Origin: Lycium barbarum
Lineage: Eukaryota; Streptophyta; Magnoliopsida; Solanales; Solanaceae
DNA: 64,000 bases
Reading direction: 5' to 3'
Assembly (NCBI RefSeq): GCF_019175385.1
Contig: NC_083345.1
Span: forward strand, 125,057,657 to 125,121,656
The notes below the pieces were generated by a model. That model saw nothing but the letters and a program-made list of their open reading frames with translations. It did no database searches and was not told the origin of the DNA. This document shows positions 1 through 12,665 of the stretch, one piece after another. A program made the translations under genes and the position numbers. The first letter of the stretch is position 1; each line of letters opens with the position of its first letter.

Positions 1-973
1 ACAAGAAGCATACACAATGCTTAGGGAAGCATACACAATGCCCCAATATAATCAAGAAGCATACACAATGCTAAGGGAAGCATACACAATGCCCCAATAT
101 CATGGCTCACAGTTATATCACATCACAAAATAATTTATAAAGAGAGTATTGGATTATTTGAAAATAAAGTATATGCGGTTGGCCTTAAGGACCACCGATT
201 CTGCCAAGCACATGCTCGCCCCAACACATGGACTAGGCAGACAAAACATATTTTTAAAACGGGTTTTGAAAAGCAAGTACCCAAAGTTTAAAGTCTCACT
301 TACCTCAAATTCACAATTCAAGCACACTTCCTAAAAAAATCATAACTGTGTTCTCGGGTCTCCGAATTGCCTCAAACTACACAAAAACGGATTTAGAATG
401 ATCAAAACCCTTAGGGTAAACCACTTCTATATTTTTAGAGGCTTAAACGGTTAAAGTCAAATTTTAAAGGACGAAAACGCCCTCTGGTCAATGTGTTCAA
501 AACCCGACAAGACTTGTGTTTTCGGAAAGGCCTTAATGAGAGGATTCCAACGATATATAGAAGTCTAAAATCCGACGCTATTTTCCCTTTCAAATCAATG
601 ATTTTAGTTGAAGAACCCTAGAACTAAACTTTCTCAATTCCTCAAAATATCCTCATGTTTCACCATAAAGATTCACCCATAATTATATAATAAACTTAAA
701 TAAAAGATTAGAGTCATTACCTTAATGAGTTGAGTGAAAAATCTTTATTTTCTCCTCTTTGTTCCTCTCTTTTCTCCCTTTCTTCTACTGTTTTATTTTT
801 TTCTCTATTCGGCCTTATGCTTTTGCGTTTGCAAATTCATGTCTGACCCCTTTTACTCCCTTTTATTCTTTATTTTCCTTTTCTTTTCTTTTCTTCTTTT
901 TGTGGGCTTGGCCCACAACTTTTTTTTTAAGGACCCTTTAATCCTCCTTTTCTTTTATTTTGTACCACTTAAT

Positions 974-1013
<40 letters not shown>

Positions 1014-1073
1014 TTATTATTATTATTATTATTCAAATTACCAACTAAGCCTAAAACAATATGGGTTATTACA
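1..1073 (-). mobile_element. Ty3/gypsy 3' LTR, partial (runs off the window)
   Basis: On the minus strand the sequence begins TGTAATAACCC directly after a purine-rich tract (complement of about 1074-1090), which is the usual polypurine-tract/LTR junction of plant Ty3 elements. It follows the end of a gypsy pol remnant read on the same strand. Its far end is outside the window, so LTR length and target duplication cannot be judged. The region holds a pyrimidine-rich stretch (about 735-1000), a short (TA)n run at about 980-1003 and a (TTA)n run at about 1012-1033. Confidence 0.6.
2..103. repeat. Two tandem copies of a 51-bp unit
   Basis: Positions 2-52 and 53-103 are nearly identical. Each unit contains two copies of the 16-mer GAAGCATACACAATGC, so the 16-mer occurs four times. 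The array may begin before the window. It lies inside the putative gypsy LTR. Confidence 0.9.
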
Positions 1074-1112
1074 TTCTCCACCACTTAAAATGACGTTCAT
1101 CCTCGAACGGAT

Positions 1113-1570
1113 CTAGATCATACATGTCGCGTCAAATAAATGAGGATATTTATCTCGCATATCCGTCTCAGACTCCCAAGTAGCCTCCTCGGTTGGATGA
1201 TTACACCACAACACTTTGACTGAAGCTACCTTCTTCGACCTCAATTGTCGCACTTGCCTATCAAGAATAGATATCGGACCTTCCTCTCATAAGTCAAATT
1301 TTCATCGAGCTCCACATCCTCTGGTTGAATCTTATGGCTATCATCACTAACATATCGTCTTAGCATAGACACGTGAAATACAGGATGAACAGCAGACAAT
1401 CTCGGAGGTAAAGCAAGTCTATAGGCCACCAACCCAATTCGATCCAAAATCTCATAAGGACCAATGTACCTAGGACTTAACTTACCTTTCTGACCGAATC
1501 TCATAACTCCTTTCATAAGGGATACTTTTAGAAAGACTTTTTCCCCCTTTTAGAAAGACTTTTTCCCAAA
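1113..1570 (-). pseudogene. Ty3/gypsy integrase C-terminal end (pol remnant)
   Basis: The minus strand reads the C-terminal tail of a gypsy polyprotein: the [15 protein letters not shown] chromodomain-like block, then [12 protein letters not shown], then [13 protein letters not shown] and EEATWESETDMRDKYP. That is the normal order in plant chromoviruses. The first part (1516 down to about 1260) and the last part (about 1270 down to the stop at 1113-1115) are in different frames, so there is a frameshift near 1265. Only this last ~150 residues remain; protease, reverse transcriptase and the integrase core are missing. A short tandem duplication (about 1527-1568) marks the truncated side. It is a dead fragment continuous with the LTR at 1-1073. 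Confidence 0.85.
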
Positions 1571-2660
1571 TGTCCAAATGAGTCAGAGTCTGATTTCTTG
1601 GCTTTAGATCGTGTGAAATATGGATACTCCACCAATTCCCCTTTTAGCACAAGTCAACCTTTTTGTTTTGAAAATAAGTTTAAAAGAAAAAAATATAAAA
1701 CAAGAAAAGAAAAAGAAAATGAGTCAGTATACGGTAAGGACATGTTATTGCACATAAACACATTATTGACATAATACATCGCGTTCTATAATGCAAGAGA
1801 CCTCTTTATTCCCGAGGTAGGCCTAACGAACATTTGAAGGACAAACGTGTCTTTTATGTATCATTCCACAACTCTTCCTAAAACTAATTTACAAGAATAA
1901 TAAAAATTTATTACATACCAGTTTAATAATACAATTCAAAGTTAATCTAAGATATCTAACACTTCATCTCCACTAATTTCTTTTTGTTGTCTTCAACCCT
2001 CCGGCATTAATTGGATGCTCCACGACAACCTGCAACAAAATGTCAGTTTTTCCCTGAAATATTTATCTATAGAGTACTAGGTCCACATATTCCACATATT
2101 TGTCCTTCAAATAATGCACATAGATAGTGAATAGTGTCACTTAGAGTCATAGACGCATTTGGACATTTGGTAAGGTTGACTAATGAACTTAATACACCAA
2201 GGGTATTAAGCCTCCTAGGTTTAAAATGATGCATGTCGTTACAAGGTTTTGGTTTTCGCTCTACCTAGGTAGACTAAGAGTGGTTTTCCTATAACACAAG
2301 GCTCCCCCAAGCGGACAACTTGGGAGTGGAAAGTTCGTGGCCGTCGACTGCACCGCCGATTGACTAAATCCACTAGACCAATCCAACTAAAGGGGTAATT
2401 TAGTCGTGCACGGGCGCGAACCGCGAAGCCGCTTTAAGTGTGTGAATATGTGTGAGTTTTCCAGGAGTGGAAGCAGTATGAACGGAATGCCAATTTAAGG
2501 AAAGCAATAACATACATATTACATAGAAAATTTACATAAGGAATGAAATAAAAACACCCAAAAGCATATAAGGAAAAGCAATAATAAAGGCAAAAAAGAA
2601 AAACAAACAAAATATCCAACAAATTAACTATTAACCTAAGTCTGTTATGGTTAGAGCCTA
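1571..2660 (-). mobile_element. Leader (5' untranslated) region of the Ogre/Tat-like element, noncoding
   Basis: This stretch lies just inside the primer-binding site of the long LTR to its right, so it should be the untranslated leader of that element, read leftwards. It is cut off by the gypsy fragment at about 1570. No convincing coding region is visible; the open frame at 2434-2682 is low-complexity and unsupported. A GC-richer segment at about 2290-2440 stands out from the AT-rich surroundings, but I cannot assign a function to it. Confidence 0.4.
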
Positions 2661-2681
2661 AAGTCCACAGTGGAGTCGCCA
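2661..2681 (-). other. Primer-binding site of Ogre/Tat-like element
   Basis: The minus strand reads TGGCGACTCCACTGTGGAC three bases after the LTR terminus (...TATAACA). TGGCGACTCC-type sites are the tRNA-Arg-like primer-binding sites reported for Ogre/Tat elements. This fixes the element on the minus strand, with the LTR at 2685-10049 being the 5' LTR. Confidence 0.7.
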
Positions 2682-5375
2682 AGCTGTTATACCCTATTTT
2701 AACTGGGTTAATTTAGGAGTACAACATATTGGAGATTCCTATTTATTTTTATTTTAAGGAGTCGCCACCTAATTAATTTTAAGGTGAATTAGGGCACCTA
2801 ATTATTAACTAAAGTAAAGCTAACTAAACCTCCGTTAATAGTCTGCTTAATCAGTGTGATTCTAGGTAAGGGCTCTATATTATCCTAAAGGGAAGGGGTT
2901 AGGCATCCTTTAGAATCCGTTAACTACGATTATCCGGCCAAACTTAGGTTAATTAATTAAGGTTAAATAAGATGCTTAAATTTAAGAAAATGACTTATAA
3001 TGTTACTAAGGTTTTAAAGGGAAAAAAATGATAACGCTGTTTAAAATAAGATTTAAAAAGATATGCTAAGGATTTAAATAAAAATTCTATTTTAACAATA
3101 AGACTTGCAAAATATAATGATACGCATATAAATAGAAGCTTTTAAGAGAAGACCCAGCCAATTTAAACTTAGAATAAAATTACATCATATGAGTATAGTG
3201 GCGTAGAAAATCATAGACTTATTTTATAAATAGAATGCAAAAGATGATGAGTTTTTTTTTCTTTTTGACTTTATTTAACTATGCTCGGCTAAAAATATAT
3301 ATAATTGGATGAATCTTGAAAACAATGTTTATAAAATATGAGTTTATATTTGTGTATTAGTGACGCTTTAGAAATGTCTATGATAGTAAGAATAAAATAT
3401 GATTCCCTGTACTTAAAATATATAGTCATGTTATTTTGCAAATCAATTGTTCCAAATAAAATAAATATTAGACATTATAAATAGTTTTAACATGAAAAGA
3501 AGAGAATAAAACTTATGGAATTAATTGTTAGTTTCCTTGGATTAACTACCCATTACTAAAACTAACCCCACTAATTTGCTAAGGTTCATCTAAGTTAAGG
3601 AAATAACAAAGTAAAGTATTAGTTGCACAAATACAAATCAAATGCATAAAATGAAATAAAGGAGCAAAAGATATTAAAATGGGCTCAGCCCACTTTAGGG
3701 CTGCTGATTGTGCTACTGGCGGCAGTGGGCTCAGCCCACGTTTTTTGAAAATGCTGCGTTCAAGGGGCTGCTGTTGGGCTTTGGCCCAATAACAATTTTT
3801 ATGTATGTATTGCTGCGGATGGCTGATGGAAGATGACCCTAGGAGATTATGTTCGGCTTTCAGCCCAACCCCCTAATACGGAAGGGGACGAGTCTCTTGG
3901 ACTCGTATGTGAAGTTCATGCAAAAAATGAAAGAAAAAGATTAGTATACGATCGATGAATTATATTAAACGTATGAAATATAAACTCAAACGAACCGGCA
4001 GATTGTGTATATTTTATGTATACCTTATGTTATTGGATTAAGTATTTCAGATCATGATGATTGATGGAGACTAAAAAAAGAATCGAAATGCCAGATTTGT
4101 TCATGTTTAAACTGGAAAAGTAGTGACGAAAAATACAGAGATGACCTCAACTACGTTATTACCATTTTAGAAATAACAGTCGATTATTAAAACAGTTAAC
4201 CAAAAACAGGAGAAGATGATTTGTTTTGAAAACAAAATCGGTTGTTCTCTTCAAGAGTAGACAACACAGAGAGGACAAACACTAATGGTTGAACACATTA
4301 ACATCTCCACAATTCAGCTGACCAAGAAAAGCATTTAAAGGCTCTTATCATTTACAACTCCACTTGGATTCAATCGAACAGAAGTAAAGAGAAGGGTAAT
4401 ATACAAAGGGAAAACAGGCCGCACGCATGATAAACCAAATTTATGCTTGTTTGTTAATACTTAAGGGGATCCTAGGCAATTCAGTATCTAATTTAAACTC
4501 AACAAGACAAGCAGTAGGATCTACGTTGAGCTAAACACTTAATGTTAGCATATTTCCCTTATTCAGAGCTTCAACACTTATTTTAATCTCAATGGAAACA
4601 CCAACGCAGTATTAAAGGAGCAGAACTGATTTTAAAGAAAATTTCAATAGTTTATAAGACCACAATGGTCCATTTGATGTGAATGAATATGGTATTGAAA
4701 ACTATCTTACTCCTACTTCTTCAAATCAAGAACACACAAACAAAATGAAGATATGTAATTCCATCTTTCCTCAGGTAAAACCAAAATCCTAGATGAAGTC
4801 AATAACCATAGAAGAAAGCATGCTGGACATAGGAGTTACAAACACAGATTTCAAAGAAAAATTATACTTCAACCAAAATACACTTAGTTCTAATTTCAAA
4901 ACTGGGAGCAGCAGTCTACTCAACTAGTAAAACTAACATAACAACAGTTTGGTTTGCCTAATATATTTGTAGAAAGGGATTATTTACTCTTGAATGTATC
5001 TTATATGAAAGAGAAAAAAAGAGTTTTAATCTTCAGAGATAAAACTGAAAAATGGGTAGTTAGATTGTTCAAGCAGCTAACTATTTTACCATTTAGACAA
5101 TTGAACCAATTGGTGAAAGACATCTGAGATGGCACTTGAGGTAAACCAGTTCAGAAACTAAACTTTGTTTAGACAAAATAAGGACATAAATGGACTTCCA
5201 AGTTTGAGTTATCTTGTAGCCTTTTACTAGAAACCAACAAGTACATTTCTTATTCTTTTCTTTAATCTCAACAATTTATAACACCTGACAGTATGCAGCA
5301 AGTATAGCGAAACCAATCTTACTTTCATCATGACATTTTGATATTCCAAATAACAACAGAGGGACTTAGACTAAA

Positions 5376-8300
5376 TGTTATATCCCGCATTTCGGAAAAT
5401 TCAAGGTAATTGCGGGAAGATGACAAGCAAGGCCTTATTTTTATTTTGTTAAGCATATGAGTTGCTTATGAAGAATTTAGAAGCGGAAATATTAAGAAAG
5501 GCTAGGGGCAAAAAGGTAAAATGGAAATATGACTCGTGGAAATATGGAGGAAGACGAAGGGTAAATTTGGAATTTGGAATATAATTTTTCATGAATTGCA
5601 AGACACAAAAAAAAAAAAAAAAAAAAAGTGGGCTAAGGTTTGGGCCATGTTTGGCCGTCCACTTGGTGTGGGCTTAAGCCCACATCAAGGTTTAATGAGT
5701 TAAATAAAAAGATGACTAAGTCATCTTTTTCATTAAGTTCACTAGAATTTTCAAGAAATTAAAGAACAAGAAAGAAGGAGAAGGTTCTCCAAGGCCATTC
5801 GGCCCCCCCTTAAACTTGCAACAACTTTGAGCAATTCTTCACCAAAAATCATTCTCTTCTAGCCAAAAAAATCCCTTAAAGGGCCCTTAGCAAGGTGGAG
5901 TATTCATTGGAGCAAGAAAAACATATATTCATAAGTTGGAAATTCAAGCAAGTTGGAGAATCAAAGAAGGAGGTAAGAATTCATTCTCTTTACATGTTAT
6001 GGATATTTTTGCATGTTGTTGTATATAAAAATGAGTGAAATTCATGAGGAATATGGAAGTGGGGGTGGTGGACGTGTATGTGTATATGTGTGTGTAGAAA
6101 TTATGTACTAATTATTCTATTTAGTGTTTGGTTGTTATTGTTGTGAATGTTATGTTGATAATGGAAGTTGAATGATTTTGGAGAGGTTGTAGTTGTGTAT
6201 GCATGATGTTAGCCGTGTAGTTGTGGTGTGGTGTGAAGGAAGATGAGTTAATTTTATTTAGTATATTGGTTGTTGTTGTGTGGATTCTATATTGCTAATA
6301 AAAGCTTAATAATCTTAGTGAAATGGTAGAAGTTGGAGACTTGTGGTTGAAGTTATGTAAATCGAATATTATGTTCTTACATGTGTGGAAGACAATGCTA
6401 TTAGTTTGGTGTTGTGGGAATATATATTATAAGGTTGTTATTGTTTTTATTGGAGTTGGAAGGTTTTGAAGGAAGTAGTAAATTGATTAAGTCGTTATAA
6501 TGTATCTTGGATTGAATATGGAAATTGTTAGTATGGTTGTTGACATTATGTTGATAGTTTGGCCGGGTTGAATTCCCGGATTGTTGTTGATTAAAAATTG
6601 GCTGAATTGAACTTTGGGGATGGTGTATTTTCAGGGGAAGTGCTGCCGCAATTTCGGTAGCCAGGTGTCACTTTAAGAATCCAATTCTAAGTGCTCTAAT
6701 CAAAGTTTGGTAAATGTGACCAATTTGTAGATTTCGGCGGATTTGCAACTTGAATTTGGAATAGCATAAGGAGCGGAAAGAGGTATGCAAGGCTTTACTC
6801 TTCCTTCTTTGGCATGTCTTAGACATACTAGGTTGGATATGAACCTCGGGACAACTCTATTCTCCGGAATCCGCACCTAAAGTTTCCCCTTTTTCATTCA
6901 GTAAAATTGAACTAGAAATTGTGTGAAATGTTGGAAAAAGTTCCTAAATATCTAGAACTTGCATAAACAGGACCCGACTACCTTAAAACCCTCACAAGTG
7001 ACGTCATGAAATGTAATGTACGTGAATTTGGTACGCCGCCTCATTTGACCCGAGGTGGACCCATTGTTCCCGGATTTTCCTTATTGTTCCGGTTGACTTA
7101 TTTTGAAGCAGAATCCAAAGGAAACTTTTGATCCTTATTCCGTCCAGCAAATGACAAGTACTGTAACTATTCTTACAAGGATACTTCTATGATGATAATG
7201 ACAATGATGATGTTAAGAAAGAGAATATGCCTATGACAAGTATGACAAGAATGATTCCATGACTAAGAGTCTTGAACTAAGGATTCAATATGAGTATGAA
7301 AGTATCAAACTAGTTCTCGATCCTTAATCCTATTTCTTGGTTATGACACTATCTTCTAAAGATTCCAAAGCAGATGAATTGACTTCTATGACATCCATGA
7401 CTTCCTTCTATGTTTATTTCAACGCTATTCTCTGTTGGTAGTCTCGCCTTAAAATACTCGTTCCTTCAAGGTGAGACAAAGCGATCACGGTTATTCCATA
7501 AGGTAATCGGAGGTCACCGACCTTACGTCACTCCGATGGATACATGATTTTCTTTGGGCTCTCCTGCATGCTTACATGACATATGTATATAAGATATGTA
7601 TATGTACATGGGGTGGGGGAAGGGATACATGGGGAATGGGAAGGGAAACATGTTTCACTGCCACCTGGTCAGCTGGCTTATCATCCTGGACGCGGGATAT
7701 ATGGGCGAGCCGATGTACTTCGGTGCTATGTGGGCGAGCCGACATTGTTCGGTGCTATGTCATGACATGATATGATATGACACGATATGATATGACATTA
7801 TACGATACGATATGCTATGATGAGACCTGACATGATATGAGTTCTATTTTCTATGTCTATGAAAAAGAAATGTTTTTTTTTTAAAAAGGGAAAGGCAAGC
7901 ATGCATGGTATCCGGCCTGAAAGGGTATTCCTATGTACAGGTTACTTTCTCGTCTCACTATATGACCTATGATCCCATGATATTGTTAATCATGCCTTAT
8001 GTTTCTGTTTGTATCATCTTCCATGCCTTACATACTCGGTACACTGTTCGTACTGACGTCCCTTCTTGTGGACGCTGCGTTTCATGCCGCGCAGGTCAGC
8101 AGGTAGGCGGATCTGATTCCTAGGAGCTCTATCAATAGTAGTTGGCAGCGCTCCAGTTGTCCCGGAGCCTCAGTTCCTTGGTACTATTTTTGTATATATA
8201 TTCGGGCACGGCAGTACTCGGCCCTTCCTATGTATATGTGTACTATGTTTAGAGGCTCGTAGACATATATGTACAGTTAGATGTTTTGTACTTTTGAGGG

Positions 8301-8498
8301 TCCTCGTCGCTGTATAACGTGCTAGCAAAGTTTATTAGCCTGTGTTTATAATTATGCTACTGACGTTAATGTTAAGTAACAAAAGAAAAGATATGGTATA
8401 GTTCATACGGCCCACTCAGTAATAGGGGTAAAATGATAGATAAGGGGTGCTCGGTACAAGTATCGGGTACTCATCGCAGCCCTAGTTGGGTCGTGACA
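5376..8498 (+). mobile_element. Ty3/gypsy solo LTR (3,123 bp) with perfect TSD
   Basis: It begins TGTTATATCCCGC and ends GGGTCGTGACA. It is flanked on both sides by CTAAA (5371-5375 and 8499-8503), a perfect 5-bp target-site duplication. No internal gag-pol region is present, so it is a solo LTR left by unequal recombination. Near its 3' end it carries the CGTACTGAC...GCTGCGTTTCATGCC block that recurs in the LTR at 34375-38434, so the two belong to related families. It is nested inside the Ogre/Tat-like LTR and is therefore younger than it. Strand is given by the usual LTR orientation. Short open frames inside it are not credible genes. Confidence 0.92.
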
Positions 8499-9815
8499 CT
8501 AAAAGAGGAACTGGTAACCATCTTACACTAAAGAAAACTTAATGCAGCACATTTTGTTCTTAATATCAAGAGATCATTTATGAATACTAAACTAAAGCAT
8601 CAAACTAAAGATAGTAGGTTACTGTAAAGTGCCCACCAGTAGTTAAATGAGTCACAGGCAAGAAACTAATCTGAAACTACAGTAATCATCTATTCACACA
8701 TGAACACACAAATGGATATTTCAGTTATATCAAAAGCCAACAAATCCACCAACTGGATACTAAACAAATTATTCATATTATTTTGTGTGAAGTAGGTGGT
8801 TTAAACTTAATTTGATACTACAGATTTCATGGGTATTTCTTATTCAGAACCAATCTATTCTAACACATATGTAGATACCAAAACTACACACACAAATCCC
8901 ATAGGAGCAGTAAAATAAACTAACATAGGACAAACATTATTTAGCTAACTAACTCGTCACATAAACATTCTTAATCACAACAATGGCAAAAATTGAGTTA
9001 ACACATAGTAACTACAGAAACAAAAAAAATGCAAAATTAAATAGGAAAGGGGAATTACCTTCTTCGGGTGCAGCGAAGTGGGTTCGAATCTTCGATCTAC
9101 ACTCGAACACTACCAAATCCGAGCTTGTGATGCTCGAATTCGCACCAACACCAAAGTAAACAAAAACAAAATTGATGTAGTATTTTGACTCGACAATAAA
9201 ACAAGATTGTAACTGCTAATAAAACTCGTATTTTAAGGAATTATAGGCGACTAAAAAAAACTCATATTTTAGAGATTTTCAAGTTTTCGAAAAAAAACTT
9301 GCTTCAGAATTTTAATTTTAAAGGGGATTTCTGCGGCTCAACCCCCTGTTCTTGGGGAATTTCATGAATCGAAAAATCCTCCTTTCAAATGACTGGCAAG
9401 CGATTATTTATAGGGGATTGTTAGGGTTTTCGTGTGAAGAAGAGAGAGAGGAGCGTGGGGGACAGAGGGAAGTGGAGGCAGTAGAGGCGTGGGGGGGACA
9501 AGGAGGAGTGGATGTGGCAGAGGCGTGGGAGAGATGAGAGACGAAGGAAAGGGCAAGGGAGAGAAGAGAGAAGGGGGGGGGGGGTGTCGGCTGAAGGGTC
9601 AGGTTTAGGGAAATAAAATTGGGTCGGGTAGTGTTTAGGTTGGGCTGGTCCGTTTGGGTAACTATTTGGGCTGATTGTTTGAAGATGTGGGCTGGGAATA
9701 AAATGTGGACTGGTCTGAAAATTGGGTTAGGGTGAATTAAAATGGGTAGTGGCCTATGAAAACTGTTTTGGGTTAATCCGAAAATATTGGGGGTGAATTG
9801 GGCTCGTATTTGAAC

Positions 9816-9895
<80 letters not shown>
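9816..9895. repeat. (TAA)n microsatellite
   Basis: An uninterrupted TAA/ATA trinucleotide run of about 25 repeats inside the Ogre/Tat-like LTR. Confidence 0.97.
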
Positions 9896-10043
9896 GCTAG
9901 TAACTGTAATAGAATAATGAAACGCCGATATTGATAAGAGGCTGATAATTATAGTAAAAATATAAATATATATTTTTTATTTGCCAAAAAATATTAGAAG
10001 CGCAAATAGGTATTTCGGAGGAGAGGCGGGACAAAATTGGGTG

Positions 10044-10361
10044 TCAACACCATCCATCAAGGATATATAAACCATCAGATACATGTCCTTTACTAATAAT
10101 CTCATTCGTCGCAAGATCACGAAATACACAGTAATCGGGAAATAATGATACATAACAACTGAGATCTCTAGTAAGTTTACTCACAGAAATCAAATTAAAG
10201 GCCGACTTCGGTAGACTTAATACAGATGACAAGGTAATACAAGAGTTTGGTTTAACAGTCCCAGATCCAACAATACTACAGGTTGATCCATCAGCTATGA
10301 TCACAGAAGAGGGTACTTTATATGATTGAAAGTTGGAAAAGATATTAGGATTACCTATCAT
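10044..10361 (-). pseudogene. copia protease/pre-integrase remnant
   Basis: The longest open piece of the minus-strand copia element, about 105 codons. It starts just after the position where the sister copy has its protease active-site motif (DSGATDH; mutated here to a form with stops upstream) and runs through ADGSTCSIVGSG and LNLISVSKLTRDL-like segments to DGLYILDGW. The open frame ends a few bases inside the Ogre-like LTR. Not a functional gene. Confidence 0.8.
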
Positions 10362-10959
10362 GTGATTTGTGGCAGCTGAATCAATTACTCATTTGTTTGA
10401 AGAGGAGATAAAACACATTTTACTCGACTCAGCAAATGTACTAACCGAAGTGGACGCTTTAAGTGATTTCTAACACTAAATAAATTTTGCAAACTCATCT
10501 GCCGCAATAAGAATTGTATTGTTTCCTCCTTCCTTATTGTTTCTAGTCATTTTCCAACTAATAAACTCGAAGTAAAGGACACAGCAGCAGCCAACTCAAC
10601 TGCCCAACTCAATAACCACTAATACCGTAAAAATAAAAACTTAACAATAGCCAGCCCGCAATAATTTCAGGTTTCAATAAATAGATTACCCAAAATAATC
10701 ACGTAAGGGACAGTCACTATCAGATTCAAGGCAATAGCAACGATGGCAAAGAACAATGAAACCAGCAATTCAGAACAAGCAACCCTTAAATCAACAATAA
10801 TTAGAACCCTAGCAGAACGTACCAGCAGCAGCAGCACAAAACCCATATTTTTTATATACCAATTAACAAGTCTTAACTGTCAAAGAAGGTTCAAAGATTA
10901 CCTTCTGAAACCCAAACCGGAAGAAAATATCAAAGAATTGTGTCCGAATGATGCAATAT

Positions 10960-11265
10960 TGTAGTTGAATTAGCATTTTATTAGCTGTATTAGTTAGTTG
11001 GCTGATGTGGCAGAGTTAGTTAGTATTGTTCAGTTAGTTAGTATTGTTCAAGAAGTTAGTTAAAGTCCCAAGTTAGTTGAAGTCCAGAATTCAGTTACAG
11101 TGGCTAGCAAAGCAATTAACAGCTAAGTAGTTGATTAGATTCATTTCATATATACTTTGTAACTCATACAATCAATTCATTCATGAATATACATCTACTT
11201 CTCTCTTTCTCAATATTTCTCTCTCTAGCTAAATCTCTCGGTTGAAACCCTGACTTAGCATTACA
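10960..11265 (+). mobile_element. Possible copia-type solo LTR inside the copia leader
   Basis: The segment starts TGTAGTTGAATTAGC and ends ...CTTAGCATTACA. It has the AT-rich middle and the CT-rich 3' end (TCTCTCTTTCTC) common to plant copia LTRs, and it separates two leader segments. I found no matching target duplication (AATAT on the left, GTTCT on the right), so the limits are uncertain. Confidence 0.35.
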
Positions 11266-11742
11266 GTTCTTCAAGTTTCACAACTTCTAGATCTGTTCGT
11301 CACCTCGATTGCACTGTGTGCATCACCGAACTACCAAACGAGGTTACTATATGAAACCCTAGTTGCCAAATTGCAGCAGCCATAGAAAGAAATTACTACC
11401 AAGACTGAAAAATAGTTGGTATTCAAACCTGAAGTGAAGAGTAGTTCAAAATAATATCTTACGAACTAGGGATGTGCCGGAACGGAAATCTAAGCCCCAA
11501 ATAATTCTGCCGCAGCACGCGCCCCCACGCGCCAGCGCGCGAGACACAGTGTCGAGACTCAGGTGGCGCGTGGAGATACACACTCTTCTTATCCAGTCGC
11601 AGAGATGTTTCTTCTGACGGAAACCCTGTTCCGACTTCTACTGTAATGGTGGTGAGACCAGGTGGTCACTCTTTAAGAGACACCAAAGAGACAAGTGTTC
11701 GAAACAGAAAATAAACCCAAGAGCTACCACGCTCGGATACCA

Positions 11743-11939
11743 TGTAATACAACGTATAGGAGAATAAAATGATGATCTTATTATGTGTAAGGTAACAAAT
11801 ATATACATGTACAGAATGCTAACTATGGAAAAGATCGAAAAGGCAGATTCTACAATCCCAATGATTATGCTCCTATAATCCCTAAGATTATGCTAATTAT
11901 GTATATTACAGAGAAGATGACTATATTCATTCCTTAACA
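11743..11939 (-). repeat. 5' LTR of the minus-strand copia element (197 bp)
   Basis: Reads TGTTAAGGAATG...GTATTACA on the minus strand and is followed at once by a tRNA-Met-type primer-binding site. Length and layout agree with the 191-bp 3' LTR of the related plus-strand copy, although the sequences have diverged. Confidence 0.8.
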
Positions 11940-12665
11940 GGAAGACCCATTCTTTATAGCCGCTATGAAAGCTCCGAAAAGAATTCATTTGGCACTAGTT
12001 CTTTGTTCGTTTTGGCTTTGTAAAACGCCGTTTTCACATATTGCATCTATCCCAGTTTGCAAATGTTTCATGCATTGCAGTCAGCTATATGAATCCTCTA
12101 TACGATGTCCATTTTTAACAGGTGAAACTGATTTCATCTTTGCCAGAAATTCACCGAGTATGGATTGTAATCTCTCGTATTGACAATCCTCACTTGATGA
12201 GCTAGTTTTTGGGGTTGAGTTAGGCCAATATCCATTTTCTTAACATAGTATTAGAGCCATATTAATTCTTGTTCTTGGTTTACCCAATATTAAGCCCTCA
12301 TATTATATCGTCCACATTCTAAATGTCTATGCCGGAGCAGGGGACGGGTGATGGGAGGTATCCACTTAAATACCAGGCTTTTGTTAGCAGCAGGACTCAA
12401 AACTGTGACGTGCACTTGCTTAATGCATCATGTTTTGCACTATTGCCATTTAACACTAGAAAAGACCTATGAGATTGCATTCCATCTTTTTTTAAGAGCT
12501 CTTTGACATCGACTCGGTTGCTAGGAAGAATGCAGGCTTAGAGCCAATAGAAATACTATTTACTGCAATGACTGTGCAGGGATATATTTTTCTTATTCAT
12601 TTATGAAAATGCATGGCCATTTGATTGGTAACTGCCACTTGATCTTAACTGGCATCAAAAAGTCT
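11940..12665. other. Intergenic; one truncated SINE-like piece
   Basis: AT-rich sequence with no recognisable gene. Around 12330-12420 a degraded piece resembles the second SINE family of this window (ATCCACTTAAATACC, then a B-box-like GGACTCAAAACTGTGACG on the complementary strand). The rest shows nothing I can support. Confidence 0.5.

Larger units (their letters stand above)
2685..10049 (-). mobile_element. Ogre/Tat-like 5' LTR (about 4.2 kb once the nested LTR is removed)
   Basis: Read on the minus strand it starts TGTTGACACCCAATTTTG at 10049 and ends ...GGGTATAACA at 2685, giving TG...CA termini, followed by a primer-binding site. Removing the nested solo LTR and its duplicated target leaves about 4.24 kb, consistent with the very long LTRs of Ogre/Tat elements. 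It holds a (TAA)n microsatellite and a G/A-rich segment (about 9430-9590). Its right end abuts the pol remnant of a copia element, so it inserted into that element. The other LTR is not in the window, so the 5-bp target duplication cannot be tested. Confidence 0.7.
10050..11939 (-). mobile_element. Ty1/copia element, 5' part, interrupted by the Ogre-like LTR
   Basis: Minus-strand order: 5' LTR (11939-11743), primer-binding site (TGGTATCCGAGC, complement of 11731-11742), leader, then a short coding block (about 10560 down to 10050). That block covers a protease-like region (start of an ADGSTCSIVGSG motif) and the gag-pre-integrase region (DGLYILDGW), where the Ogre-like LTR cuts in. It carries in-frame stops. 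The coding block matches the plus-strand copia at 20210-20710 closely, so both belong to one family. Most of gag, including the CCHC zinc knuckle, is missing. A further LTR-like insertion (about 10960-11265) splits the leader. Confidence 0.85.

Noticed and set aside
1..103. CRISPR-like array
   Set aside because: The repeats are plant LTR tandem repeats; no spacers of constant length and no cas genes, in a eukaryotic sequence.
734..1048. Open frame of 104 codons, plus strand, rich in Phe and Leu
   Set aside because: Produced by a pyrimidine-rich tract and microsatellites inside an LTR; no domain.
7576..8123. Several overlapping 60-72-codon open frames
   Set aside because: They lie inside the solo LTR at 5376-8498 and show no protein similarity.
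9816..9895. Centromeric or telomeric satellite
   Set aside because: It is a simple TAA microsatellite; no satellite-length period was found in the window.
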